Assembly: GCF_003335045.1 (NCBI RefSeq)
Contig: NZ_QOZG01000002.1
Location: forward strand, 124,001 to 188,000
DNA: 64,000 nt
Direction: 5' to 3'
Source of the DNA: Paramesorhizobium salinisoli
GTDB taxonomy: Bacteria; Pseudomonadota; Alphaproteobacteria; Rhizobiales; Rhizobiaceae
Below are positions 28,321 to 35,974 of the stretch, piece by piece. The stretch's first letter is position 1. Each line of letters opens with the position of its first letter. The translations under genes were made by a program, and so were the position numbers. Below the pieces are notes generated by a model, which saw nothing but the letters and a program-made list of their open reading frames with translations, was not told the origin of the DNA and searched no databases.

Positions 28321-29247
28321 TCATCCCGTTCTGCGCGCGACAACGACGATACCGGTAAGCGGCTCGCCGCGGTCGTGGCGGATCGTGGCTTTGTTCATTT
28401 CCAACGGCGTGAAGCCATGGCGCGTTAAAAGACCGATGACATAGGCGGCGGAATGGGTGAAGCGCAGAGAGGGTTGGAGCAGTAGTTCCTCCTCCGACGG
28501 GCCGTCCGTTTCATGCGTCTCGACGGAAAAGGCGAAGAGGCCGCCCGGCTCCAGCGCTTCCGCAATATTGGCGAAAGCACGGTCGAGATTGCCGACATAG
28601 ACGAACACATCCGCCGCAACCACAAGATCGGCGGGGATTTCCGGCTTTTCCAGCTCGTTGACGTCGCCCTTTTCGAGGCGGTCGTAGATGCGCTTTTCCT
28701 CGGCCTTGCGCAGCATGGCCTCAGAGAGATCGATGCCCTGGAGGAAGCTCACCGAGGCGCGCAGCCGCTCGCCCATCAGGCCGGTGCCGCAGCCCAGATC
28801 GATGGCATGACGATAGTGGCGGCTGCCGCCGGCCCTGACGATGGCTTCGGCTAAAAGTTCGGGAACGCGATAATCGAGCTTTTCGACAAGCGCCGTCTCG
28901 AAGGTCGGCGCATAGGCGTCGAACAGGGTTTCGACATAGGCGGAAGGCGGCGCATCGGGTTGCGCCGTCACGCCAAGGCTTGCGAGCTTCAGGCTCGCGC
29001 CGAAACGGTCTTCCGCATCGGCCTTGAGCACATTGCGCCAGGCATCGGCAGCGGCATCAAGATGGCCCGCCTTCTCCTCCATCTCGCCCAGGCGAAAAAG
29101 CCCCGGCGCCCAGCCCGGCACGATTTCGAGCGCCTGCCGCATGACATCGGCGGCGCTAGCATGGTCGCCCGCCTCGAACATCATTTCGGCATAGTGGGCA
29201 CGGCGGTCAGCAATCAGATCGCCGGAGGAAAGGATTGCGCGCGTCAT
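28321..29247 (-). CDS. TPR-containing SAM-dependent methyltransferase
   Basis: Protein of 308 residues. Residues ~10-95 form two or three tetratricopeptide-like helices (EMMFEAGDHASAADVMRQAL and FRLGEMEEKAGHLDAAADAW, in part). Residues ~130-300 are a class I methyltransferase with the SAM-binding motif AIDLGCGTGLMGERL, an acidic post-I strand GIDLSEAML and the VVAADVFVYV strand. The substrate is unknown. A much longer frame opens at 29514, but ATG 29247 (MTRAILSSG) gives a compact family-like protein. It lies between the helicase and the exonuclease of the DNA repair cluster and diverges from the exonuclease across 123 bases. Whether it belongs to that system or is a passenger cannot be told from this one genome. 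Confidence 0.85.
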   Translation of the reverse strand: MTRAILSSGDLIADRRAHYAEMMFEAGDHASAADVMRQALEIVPGWAPGLFRLGEMEEKAGHLDAAADAWRNVLKADAEDRFGASLKLASLGVTAQPDAPPSAYVETLFDAYAPTFETALVEKLDYRVPELLAEAIVRAGGSRHYRHAIDLGCGTGLMGERLRASVSFLQGIDLSEAMLRKAEEKRIYDRLEKGDVNELEKPEIPADLVVAADVFVYVGNLDRAFANIAEALEPGGLFAFSVETHETDGPSEEELLLQPSLRFTHSAAYVIGLLTRHGFTPLEMNKATIRHDRGEPLTGIVVVARRTG

Positions 29248-29370
29248 CAAAAACCAGATTTTCGGGTTGAATGCGCGGGGTATGATCCTCCGTCCCGTAT
29301 TTTGCAAGGATTTTCGGAAGTTCCACGGCGAGCCCTTTCCGCTGCCGCTTTCGCTCTCTATCTTACCTCC

Positions 29371-30381
29371 ATGCGCCCGGAAGAACTTCTCCGCCCCACG
29401 CCGCAAGGTTTGTGCTGCCCGCCCGGCGATTTCCACATCGATCCGGTGCGACCTGTCGCTCGCGCCCTCATCACCCATGGCCATGCCGACCATGCCCGCG
29501 CGGGCCACGGGCATGTACTCGCCACGCAGGAAACGCTCGACATCATGCGGCTGCGCTATGGCGAGGATTTTGCGGGATCAACGCAGGCCATCCGTTTCGG
29601 CGAGACGGTTGCCATCAACGGCGTCAAGGTCGGCTTCCACCCAGCGGGGCATGTACTGGGTTCGGCGCAGATCGCCGTGGAGCAAAACGGCATGCGGATC
29701 GTCGCGTCAGGCGATTACAAGCGGCAGGCCGACCCGACATGCGCGGGTTTCGAACCTGTCGCCTGCGATGTTTTCATCACCGAAGCGACCTTCGCCCTGC
29801 CTATCTTCCGCCATCCCGATGCTACCCATGAAATCGCCCTGCTCCTCAAGTCAGTGGCGCAGTTTCCGGAGCGCTGCCATCTCGTCGGCGCTTATGCGCT
29901 GGGCAAGGCGCAGCGCGTGATCAGCCTCATCCGGCAAGCGGGATATGACAGGCCGATCTATATCCACGGCGCGTTGCAGAAGCTCTGCGGCTATTACCAG
30001 TCACAAGGCATTGACCTTGGCGAGTTGCAGCCCGCTACACTTGAAGAGGGCGACGCCCGTGATTTTTCCGGCGCTATCGTCATCGGGCCGCCCTCGGCCT
30101 TCGTGGACCGCTGGGCGCGGCGCTTTCCCGATCCGCTCGCCTGTTTCGCCTCGGGCTGGATGCGCATCCGACAAAGGGCGAAGCAGCGCGGCGTGGAGCT
30201 GCCGCTCATCATCTCCGATCATTGCGACTGGGACGAACTGACTGATACGATCAGCGAGATCGCGCCGGGGGAAGTATGGGTGACGCATGGGCGCGAGGAG
30301 GCCCTGGTACGCTGGTGCACGCTTGCCGGTATTCCGGCGCGTCCCCTGCATCTTGTCGGCTATGAGGACGAGGGGGACTAG
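29371..30381 (+). CDS. Ligase-associated DNA damage response exonuclease
   Basis: Metallo-beta-lactamase/beta-CASP-type nuclease of 336 residues. The metal-binding signature ALITHGHADHARAGHG lies at about residues 31-46. Further metal and beta-CASP motifs appear in FHPAGHVLGSAQI, SGDYKRQ and SDHCDWDEL. Such exonucleases form a conserved set with PdeM, the Lhr-like helicase and an ATP-dependent ligase. ATG 29371 is chosen; an open frame continues far upstream through the divergent methyltransferase gene but lacks a start of similar merit. No LexA-type box (GTTC-N7-GTTC) is visible in the shared promoter gap. The ligase follows 62 bases downstream. Confidence 0.92.
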   Translation: MRPEELLRPTPQGLCCPPGDFHIDPVRPVARALITHGHADHARAGHGHVLATQETLDIMRLRYGEDFAGSTQAIRFGETVAINGVKVGFHPAGHVLGSAQIAVEQNGMRIVASGDYKRQADPTCAGFEPVACDVFITEATFALPIFRHPDATHEIALLLKSVAQFPERCHLVGAYALGKAQRVISLIRQAGYDRPIYIHGALQKLCGYYQSQGIDLGELQPATLEEGDARDFSGAIVIGPPSAFVDRWARRFPDPLACFASGWMRIRQRAKQRGVELPLIISDHCDWDELTDTISEIAPGEVWVTHGREEALVRWCTLAGIPARPLHLVGYEDEGD

Positions 30382-30396
30382 CTTTTTGTCTTTGCC

Positions 30397-30439
30397 GCAT
30401 GATCTTATCCGAAAAGTCTGCAACTTTTCGGGATCATGC
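30397..30439. repeat. Short palindromic intergenic repeat before the ligase gene
   Basis: A 43-base element begins GCATGATC and ends GATCATGC. Its inner arms CCGAAAAGT and ACTTTTCGG flank a 5-base loop. Repeats with a GATCATGC end and an inner TTTTCGG arm are very common between genes in Rhizobiales. This copy ends four bases before the preferred ligase start. A diverged relative lies at 33172-33219. Confidence 0.75.
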
Positions 30440-30443
30440 TCTG

Positions 30444-32084
30444 ATGGAAGCGTTTGCCGAACTGCTCGACCGGCTGGTGCTAACGCCGCAGCGCAACGGC
30501 AAGATCAGGCTGCTTGCCGATTATTTTCGCTCAACCGCCGATCCGGAGCGCGGGTTTGCGCTGGCCGCCATCACGCGCGATCTCGACCTTGCGAGCGTCA
30601 AGCCCGCCATGTTGCGCGCGCTGATTAATGAGCGGGTCGATCCCGAGCTCTTCGCTTATTCCTACGATTATGTCGGCGATCTCGCCGAAACCATATCGCT
30701 GATCTGGCCAATGCCAAAACGGGGGCCCGAACAAAGACGGGTGAACCGCCCGCCCATGCTTTCCGACATCGTCGAAGCACTATCGCAGGCCTCGCGGCGC
30801 GAGGGGCCGCTCCTCGTCGCTAGATGGCTTGACGATCTCGACGCCTCGGGACGGTACGCGCTCCTGAAGCTCGTTACCGGAGGCCTGCGCATCGGCGTTT
30901 CCGCGCGGTTGGCCAAGCAGGCGCTCGCCGATTTCGGACAGGTCGATGTGACGCAGATCGAAGAACTCTGGCATGGGCTTGTCCCGCCTTATGAAAATTT
31001 ATTCGCCTGGCTTGAAGGGCGGGGGCCAAGGCCCGCCAACCTCGCGGCCGCCCCCTTCCGCCCCGTCATGCTGGCGACGGCGCTCGATGAGGCGGATTTT
31101 ACCAAGCTCGATGCCGCAGATTATGCGGCGGAGTGGAAATGGGACGGCATACGCGTGCAGGCTGTGGCGGAGGCTGGCGTGCGGCGCATCTATTCGCGCA
31201 CGGGCGACGATATCTCCCATGCCTTTCCCGATATTATGGAGGCCATGGACTTCGAAGGGGCCATCGATGGCGAGCTTCTGGTCGGACGCCTCGGCGAGAA
31301 CGGCATCACCGCCGGCACTTTCGGCGATCTGCAGCAGCGGCTGAACCGCAAGACGGTGAGCGCCAAGCAGTTGGAGGATTACCCCGCCTTCGTGCGGGCC
31401 TATGACCTGTTGCAGGAGGGCAGCCAGGCCGACGGAGAGGATTTGCGTCCCCTGCCCCTCCGCGAACGGCGGATGCGGCTCGAAGCCTTCATTGCCGGAC
31501 TCGACCCGCAGCGCTTCGACCTTTCACCCCTCATTGCATTCAACAGCTTCGAAGAGTTGGCTGCATTCCGCGCCGCGCCGCCGCATCCGATCATCGAGGG
31601 CGTGATGCTGAAGCGCCATGACAGTCCCTATCTGCCGGGACGCCCCAAAGGACCCTGGTTCAAATGGAAGCGCGATCCCTTCACCATCGACGCGGTGGTG
31701 ATCTACGCCCAGCGGGGACATGGCAAGCGATCGAGCTATTATTCGGATTTTACCTTCGCGGTGTGGACCGGACCGGAGGACAACCCCACCCTCGTGCCCG
31801 TCGGCAAGGCCTATTTCGGCTTTACCGACGAAGAGCTGATATTACTCGACCGCTTCGTCCGCGAGAACACGACGGAGCGCTTCGGCCCGGTGCGCGGGGT
31901 GCGGGCGGAACCGGATCATGGGCTGGTGGTTGAGGTAGCGTTCGAGGGGCTCAACCGCTCGACCCGGCATAAATCCGGCGTGGCAATGCGGTTTCCCCGG
32001 TTCTCACGGCTGCGCTGGGACAAGCCGCCGCGCGAGGCGGACCGGCTGGAAACATTGCAGAAGCTTCTGGAGCGGGAGAGGTGA
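30444..32084 (+). CDS. Ligase-associated ATP-dependent DNA ligase
   Basis: ATP-dependent DNA ligase of 546 residues, of the type annotated as cisplatin damage response ligase. An N-terminal helical domain (about 1-195) precedes the adenylation domain. The catalytic lysine is in EWKWDGIRVQ (about residue 232), with further motifs RTGDDISHAFPD, DGELLVG and GVMLKRHDSPYLPG. The OB-fold domain begins near WFKWKRDP. The start is uncertain: ATG 30444 (MEAFAELL) gives the family N-terminus but has no visible Shine-Dalgarno, and an in-frame ATG at 30399 inside the repeat would add 15 repeat-encoded residues. It is the last gene of the plus-strand half of the repair cluster. Confidence 0.92.
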   Translation: MEAFAELLDRLVLTPQRNGKIRLLADYFRSTADPERGFALAAITRDLDLASVKPAMLRALINERVDPELFAYSYDYVGDLAETISLIWPMPKRGPEQRRVNRPPMLSDIVEALSQASRREGPLLVARWLDDLDASGRYALLKLVTGGLRIGVSARLAKQALADFGQVDVTQIEELWHGLVPPYENLFAWLEGRGPRPANLAAAPFRPVMLATALDEADFTKLDAADYAAEWKWDGIRVQAVAEAGVRRIYSRTGDDISHAFPDIMEAMDFEGAIDGELLVGRLGENGITAGTFGDLQQRLNRKTVSAKQLEDYPAFVRAYDLLQEGSQADGEDLRPLPLRERRMRLEAFIAGLDPQRFDLSPLIAFNSFEELAAFRAAPPHPIIEGVMLKRHDSPYLPGRPKGPWFKWKRDPFTIDAVVIYAQRGHGKRSSYYSDFTFAVWTGPEDNPTLVPVGKAYFGFTDEELILLDRFVRENTTERFGPVRGVRAEPDHGLVVEVAFEGLNRSTRHKSGVAMRFPRFSRLRWDKPPREADRLETLQKLLERER

Positions 32085-32103
32085 AACCTGCCCGGGGTTG
32101 CCC

Positions 32104-33147
32104 CTACTGAGCGACGGTCACTCGGATCGCGTGGATATCGACGATCTTGCCCGCGCCTGAGATGTCGCTGTTGATGGTGATCGTGCCCGCCGCATCGGGC
32201 CGCTTTCCTTCCGGAAGCACCACATCAAACAGGAAATCGCTGTTGGCATCGGAGACATCGTAGCGCTTGCGCCCGCAATCGCCCATCGCGCCGAAATCGC
32301 AGCTGACCGACATCTGCGTCGGCTTGCCGTCATCGCTGCTGGCGACGATATCGAATGTTACCTTTTTGCCGGCGATCTCCTCCAGAATACCTTGCCCCAC
32401 GTCGAAAACGATCTGGTCATCTGGACCGCCGGATTTCACGCGGGCGAAGCTCATCGACCCCGTGCCTGCAATTTCCGCCGTCGCACGGCCGCGCACCGAC
32501 ATACGCGTCGGCTCGGAGGGCGTGAAAACGGTTATCCAGTTTGCCTGTCCGGCCTCCTCGCCTTCCTTGAGCGGTGCACCATTGGCCAGCGCGGTGGTGC
32601 TCGATTGCGGCCGCCTGACATCGGTCAAGCTGTTGTAGAACGACCAGCCGACGATGCCGACGCCCAGAAGAACCAGAGCCGGCAGGACATAGGAAAGAAA
32701 AGGCGAACGGGATTTCGCCTTCCTGCCATCGCGCCTCGCCGCACCGCCCTCATATCCGAGATCGGCACCGCGCTGCTTCCTGGCCGAAGGACGCACATCA
32801 TCCCGGTCAAGCGCCGGCCCTTCGATTGTGGGAGAACCTGCCAGGGGAGCGGCTGCCGATTGGCCATTCTGGCGTGATCCTGCCGAAAGATCACCAAAGC
32901 CGGGCTCGACCCGCGGCTGCGTCATTGCCAGGGGCTGCGCGGGGCGGAACTCCGCTTCGATACGCGAGATTGTTGCTTTCAGGCGATCGCGCCGCTGCGT
33001 TTTCTGCGGCTCGCTCAAGGCGGCATTGGCCGAAAGCGCATGCTCATGCGCGCTCCAGGCAGATTCGTAGATCCGCTGGCGCGTGGCGGGATTGGCCGCA
33101 TCGCCCTTGGCGAATGCATTGCGTATCGCGCGTTCTATGCCTTCCAA
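32104..33147 (-). CDS. Conserved hypothetical single-pass membrane protein
   Basis: Not a family I can name. The 347-residue protein has an N-terminal helical domain (about residues 1-70, AIRNAFAKGDAANPATRQRI) typical of small rhizobial cytoplasmic modules. A basic, Pro/Ala-rich disordered region (about 75-145) follows, then one membrane helix (about 150-170, FLSYVLPALVLLGVGIVGW) and a C-terminal predicted periplasmic beta-rich domain with a cysteine pair (SVSCDFGAMGDCGRKRY). The C-terminal half (MSFARVKSGGPDDQIVFDVGQGI, in part) looks like a ligand- or carbohydrate-binding jelly roll, but that is impression only. It converges on the ligase gene with a 19-base gap and diverges from the nitronate monooxygenase gene. 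Confidence 0.75.
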   Translation of the reverse strand: MEGIERAIRNAFAKGDAANPATRQRIYESAWSAHEHALSANAALSEPQKTQRRDRLKATISRIEAEFRPAQPLAMTQPRVEPGFGDLSAGSRQNGQSAAAPLAGSPTIEGPALDRDDVRPSARKQRGADLGYEGGAARRDGRKAKSRSPFLSYVLPALVLLGVGIVGWSFYNSLTDVRRPQSSTTALANGAPLKEGEEAGQANWITVFTPSEPTRMSVRGRATAEIAGTGSMSFARVKSGGPDDQIVFDVGQGILEEIAGKKVTFDIVASSDDGKPTQMSVSCDFGAMGDCGRKRYDVSDANSDFLFDVVLPEGKRPDAAGTITINSDISGAGKIVDIHAIRVTVAQ

Positions 33148-33171
33148 ATCTCGATCTTTCCTCTTTAATCA

Positions 33172-33219
33172 GAGCATGGTTTCGCCAGAAACCGCTTCAC
33201 GCTTTTTCGCATCATGCTC
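33172..33219. repeat. Second, diverged palindromic intergenic repeat
   Basis: A 48-base element with complementary ends GAGCATG and CATGCTC and internal TTTCGCCAGAAACCGC and CTTTTTCGCATC segments. It resembles the element at 30397-30439 at its right end and the common rhizobial repeat that pairs an AAACCGCTTC block with TTTTCG...ATCATGC. It lies 24 bases upstream of the start of the hypothetical membrane protein gene. Confidence 0.6.
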
Positions 33220-33417
33220 CAGACGCCAACTCGTTCCGCCTGCCGAATATGAAGAAAAACGGCGATATACGAGACACATTTCCCGCCCATATGTACCAGC
33301 CTTAGCGGATTTAATCTGTTAATCAAGCATTTACCCTTAACAACCCGTAGCGCCTCGAACGCGTCCGACGGCTTTCACCTGAGGTTTCCCTTGCCCGGCG
33401 GAATGCCTCTGATAAAC

Positions 33418-33441
33418 TTCCGTTTACGGAAACGTCAAAAT
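33418..33441. promoter_or_regulatory. Second MerR-type operator, upstream of nitronate monooxygenase
   Basis: The 24-base segment begins TTCCGTTTACGG and ends AAACGTCAAAAT. It matches the perfect palindrome at 18373-18400 at 20 of 24 aligned positions, with the right arm identical, and ends 40 bases before the nitronate monooxygenase start. A shared regulator, most simply the MerR protein at 18628-19089, is inferred. Confidence 0.6.
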
Positions 33442-33481
33442 ACTGCATACCCTCGGCAAACATGCGCAATGGGAGGAATAT

Positions 33482-34444
33482 ATGCCATTACCCGAAATTT
33501 TGAAACGCAATCTGCGCATTCCCGTCGTCGGCGCACCGCTGTTCATCATCTCCCATCCCGCACTTGTGCTCGCGCAATGCAAGGCGGGCATCGTCGGCTC
33601 TTTTCCGGCGCTCAATGCAAGACCCGAAGCCCAGTTGGACGAATGGCTGGCGGAAATCACCGAGACGCTCAGCGCTCATGACGTGAAGCACCCGGAACGT
33701 CCGGCTGCACCTTTTGCCGTCAACCAGATTGTCCACCGTTCGAACAAGCGGCTGGAGCACGATCTCGGGCTATGCGTGAAATACAAAGTGCCGATCGTCA
33801 TTTCCTCGCTCGGCGCGGTTCCCGAGGTCAATGCCGCGATCCACTCCTATGGCGGCATCGTGCTGCATGACGTCATCAACAACCGCCATGCCAATTCCGC
33901 TATCCGCAAGGGGGCCGACGGGCTGATCGCTGTCGCTGCCGGCGCGGGCGGACATGCGGGGACGCTGTCGCCCTTCGCGCTCGTCCAGGAAATCCGGGAA
34001 TGGTTCAACGGGCCGCTGCTGCTATCGGGAGCGATCGCCAATGGGCGCTCAATTCTGGCCGCCCAGGCAATGGGCGCGGATCTCGCCTATATCGGCTCCC
34101 CCTTCATCGCCACGCGAGAGGCGCGCGCGCCTGACGAATACAAGCAAATGATTGTCGAATCGGCGGCTTCCGACATCGTTTATTCCAATTACTTTACCGG
34201 AATCCACGGCAATTACCTGAAGCCCTCCATCGCCGCCGCGGGCATGGATCCGGACCATCTGCCCGAAGCTGACCCCTCCAAAATGGATTTCGCCAGCGCC
34301 GTCGGCGGCGCCAAGGCCTGGAAAGACATCTGGGGCTGCGGACAAGGCATCGCCTCGGTCAGGGAAATCATGCCGGCAGGCGACCTTGTCACCCGGCTCG
34401 ACACGGAATACCGCCGGGCAAAGGCTGATCTGTGCAGCAGGTGA
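33482..34444 (+). CDS. Nitronate monooxygenase family flavoprotein
   Basis: FMN-dependent TIM-barrel protein of 320 residues in the nitronate monooxygenase (formerly 2-nitropropane dioxygenase) family. These enzymes oxidise alkyl nitronates, but many members have unknown substrates. Family features include the N-terminal APLFIISHPALVLAQCKAGIVGS strand-helix (in part: PLFIISHPALV), the FMN phosphate motif AAGAGGHAG at about residues 153-161, and GADLAYIGSPFIAT. ATG 33482 follows GGGAGGAATAT, a strong ribosome binding site. The upstream MerR-type operator ties it to acyl-CoA metabolism, so a role on a CoA-related or fatty-acid-derived substrate is possible. Confidence 0.9.
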   Translation: MPLPEILKRNLRIPVVGAPLFIISHPALVLAQCKAGIVGSFPALNARPEAQLDEWLAEITETLSAHDVKHPERPAAPFAVNQIVHRSNKRLEHDLGLCVKYKVPIVISSLGAVPEVNAAIHSYGGIVLHDVINNRHANSAIRKGADGLIAVAAGAGGHAGTLSPFALVQEIREWFNGPLLLSGAIANGRSILAAQAMGADLAYIGSPFIATREARAPDEYKQMIVESAASDIVYSNYFTGIHGNYLKPSIAAAGMDPDHLPEADPSKMDFASAVGGAKAWKDIWGCGQGIASVREIMPAGDLVTRLDTEYRRAKADLCSR

Positions 34445-34617
34445 GCCGGCCGTTTCGCACGCCCGGGGCGGATGGGCTCTGCTCTTGGCCGATTCAGCAA
34501 ATCTCTTGATTTGCACACTTGCTTTTCAAGGCCGATTTCGGTATCACGCGCCCAATCGGTCGGGAAGCTTTTCCGGCCGGTACTTTGTCTATGGACGAAA
34601 GCGGGGACACATCCCTT

Positions 34618-34693
34618 GCCGCTTTAGCTCAGTTGGTAGAGCACATCATTCGTAATGATGGGGTCAGGTGTTCGAGTCACCTAAGCGGCACCA
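34618..34693 (+). tRNA. tRNA-Thr (anticodon CGT)
   Basis: A complete cloverleaf reads from the sequence. The acceptor GCCGCTT (34618-34624) pairs with AAGCGGC (34683-34689). The D-arm TAGCTCAGTTGGTAGAGCA, the anticodon stem CATCA/TGATG around the loop TTCGTAA with CGT at 34651-34653, and the T-arm AGGTG-TTCGAGT-CACCT all fold. The discriminator A is followed by an encoded CCA. It decodes ACG (threonine). A direct copy of its 3' end that would mark an integrated element was not found nearby. Confidence 0.97.
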
Positions 34694-34870
34694 TTTTCCC
34701 AATGGCCTGGCTCTTCCGCCATTGACTTCGCATAGAGATCCTGAAAATCCCGCCCCCTCGGGAACGACCGCAATATAGTCCCCTCCCTTGCCTTCTCGCT
34801 GGAAAAAGGCGAATTTAGCATATCATCGACAGGCCCGATCGCCCGGCCGCATAGTGCACGAGGAATCGAA

Positions 34871-35095
34871 TTGCCTGACGACATCATCGTTAAAGACAGC
34901 AATGGTAGCCGGCTCAATGACGGGGACTCTGTCACCCTCATCAAGGATCTGAAGGTGAAGGGCACATCACAGACCCTCAAGCGCGGCACGCTGGTCAAGA
35001 ACATCCATCTCACCAGCGTTCCCGGTGAGATCGAATGCAACACCAAGGAGGTCAAGGGGCTGGTGCTGAAAACCGAGTTCCTGAAAAAAGCATGA
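34871..35095 (+). CDS. PhnA-domain (YjdM-like) small protein without zinc ribbon
   Basis: Protein of 74 residues that matches the C-terminal PhnA (YjdM) domain, an SH3-like barrel: the pattern VKDSNGSRLNDGDSVTLIKDLKVKG and the late EIECNTKEVKGLVLKTEFLKK (in part). Full-length YjdM has an N-terminal zinc ribbon, absent here, so this is the stand-alone short form. Despite the family name, a link to alkylphosphonate use is not established. It starts at TTG 34871 with GAGG 7 bases upstream. The stop overlaps the next gene's ATG (ATGA), so the two are translationally coupled. Confidence 0.8.
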   Translation: MPDDIIVKDSNGSRLNDGDSVTLIKDLKVKGTSQTLKRGTLVKNIHLTSVPGEIECNTKEVKGLVLKTEFLKKA

Positions 35096-35328
35096 GCAAG
35101 AAGATCACCAGGGATAATCTGTTCAAACCAACGCGTTCCGAAAGCAAGAGCGCGACGACGGACAATGCCGCCCGCAATATCCTGGACACCGAGACGTCAC
35201 GGCGTGAGGCCAAAACGGCACGGCTCAAGGAAGCGCGATTGGCAAAGGAAGCGGCAGATCGCGAAAAATCGCTGGCCGAACCCACCGCGAAGGTCGCTAA
35301 AGTGAAGAAGCGCACCAAACCGGAATAG
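35092..35328 (+). CDS. Small basic helical hypothetical protein
   Basis: Unrecognised protein of 78 residues, rich in Lys, Arg, Ala and Glu. The central part (ETSRREAKTARLKEARLAKE) is a predicted long charged helix and the tail (KVKKRTKPE) is strongly basic, suggesting nucleic-acid or ribosome association, but this is inference. The ATG overlaps the PhnA-domain stop by 4 bases. No signal peptide or membrane segment is present. Confidence 0.65.
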   Translation: MSKKITRDNLFKPTRSESKSATTDNAARNILDTETSRREAKTARLKEARLAKEAADREKSLAEPTAKVAKVKKRTKPE

Positions 35329-35974
35329 GGACGCAACAGCCAGCATGTGGCAGCCACGTCCAAATTGACATGCCGATACAGCGCGTACCGCGATTTCGTT
35401 GAAATCACCCAATAAATTGCTCACTCATGTGGCAAAAAATTTATCCTCTTTATTGGGATCGATCAATCGGTGCGACTCGTACAGTATGCGGATGCGGCTG
35501 GACCTGAGTGCCCAGCTGGAGGCCCGGCGCGAACGCCCCCCCATTCTACCCAGCGCCGGGCCTCTTCCTGTCTGCCTGAGCACCAATGCGGCTGGATGGA
35601 TGCCAAGAGGCATCGAGCGTGGTTCGCAGGACAGCCTAAACAAGATCATGGTGCCTTGAAGCGGCACCCTGGTCGTACTGACCAAGCAGATTCAACACCT
35701 TATAGCATTCGCAGGACGGATCAGAGACCGCGCTGAGCGGTAGAAACGCCGCTTTATCATGGCTGTCGCGGTGGCAACTTATTGGAGTAGCGCGGCGCGT
35801 GTGACTCATCCATGATTGCTTCCTGGCCGGACTGAACTCCGGCGCGACGTCCGGCGGGACTCATATACTTGCCGGGCACTTGTTGTGTTTCTTATGCGAC
35901 CCTGGTCATCCCGGCGGCATCGGTATCCGTCGCAATCAGCCAGACGCCGCTGTTCCGGATTTTTGGAGGTTTGA
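35329..35974. other. Gene-poor 646-base region with several hairpins
   Basis: No convincing ORF is present: frames on both strands are short, lack ribosome binding sites and have skewed composition. It contains a strong 12-bp hairpin (35519-35564), GGTGCC/GGCACC at 35650-35668, and CCGGA/TCCGG at 35827-35842. It could hold a small RNA, decayed coding sequence or repeats. I cannot assign it. Confidence 0.5.
35519..35564 (+). terminator. GC-rich hairpin, possible terminator or small-RNA end
   Basis: GAGGCCCGGCGC (35519-35530) is exactly complementary to GCGCCGGGCCTC (35553-35564) across a 22-base loop. On the plus strand it is followed by TTCCTGTCT, a weak T-rich tail. It lies 190 bases past the small basic protein gene, so it may end that transcript, or be part of an RNA gene. 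Confidence 0.4.

Noticed and set aside
35659-35668. Attachment-site duplicate of the tRNA-Thr 3' end (AAGCGGCACC)
   Set aside because: Only 10 bases match, the copy is part of a local GGTGCC/GGCACC hairpin, and no integrase or phage gene lies between.
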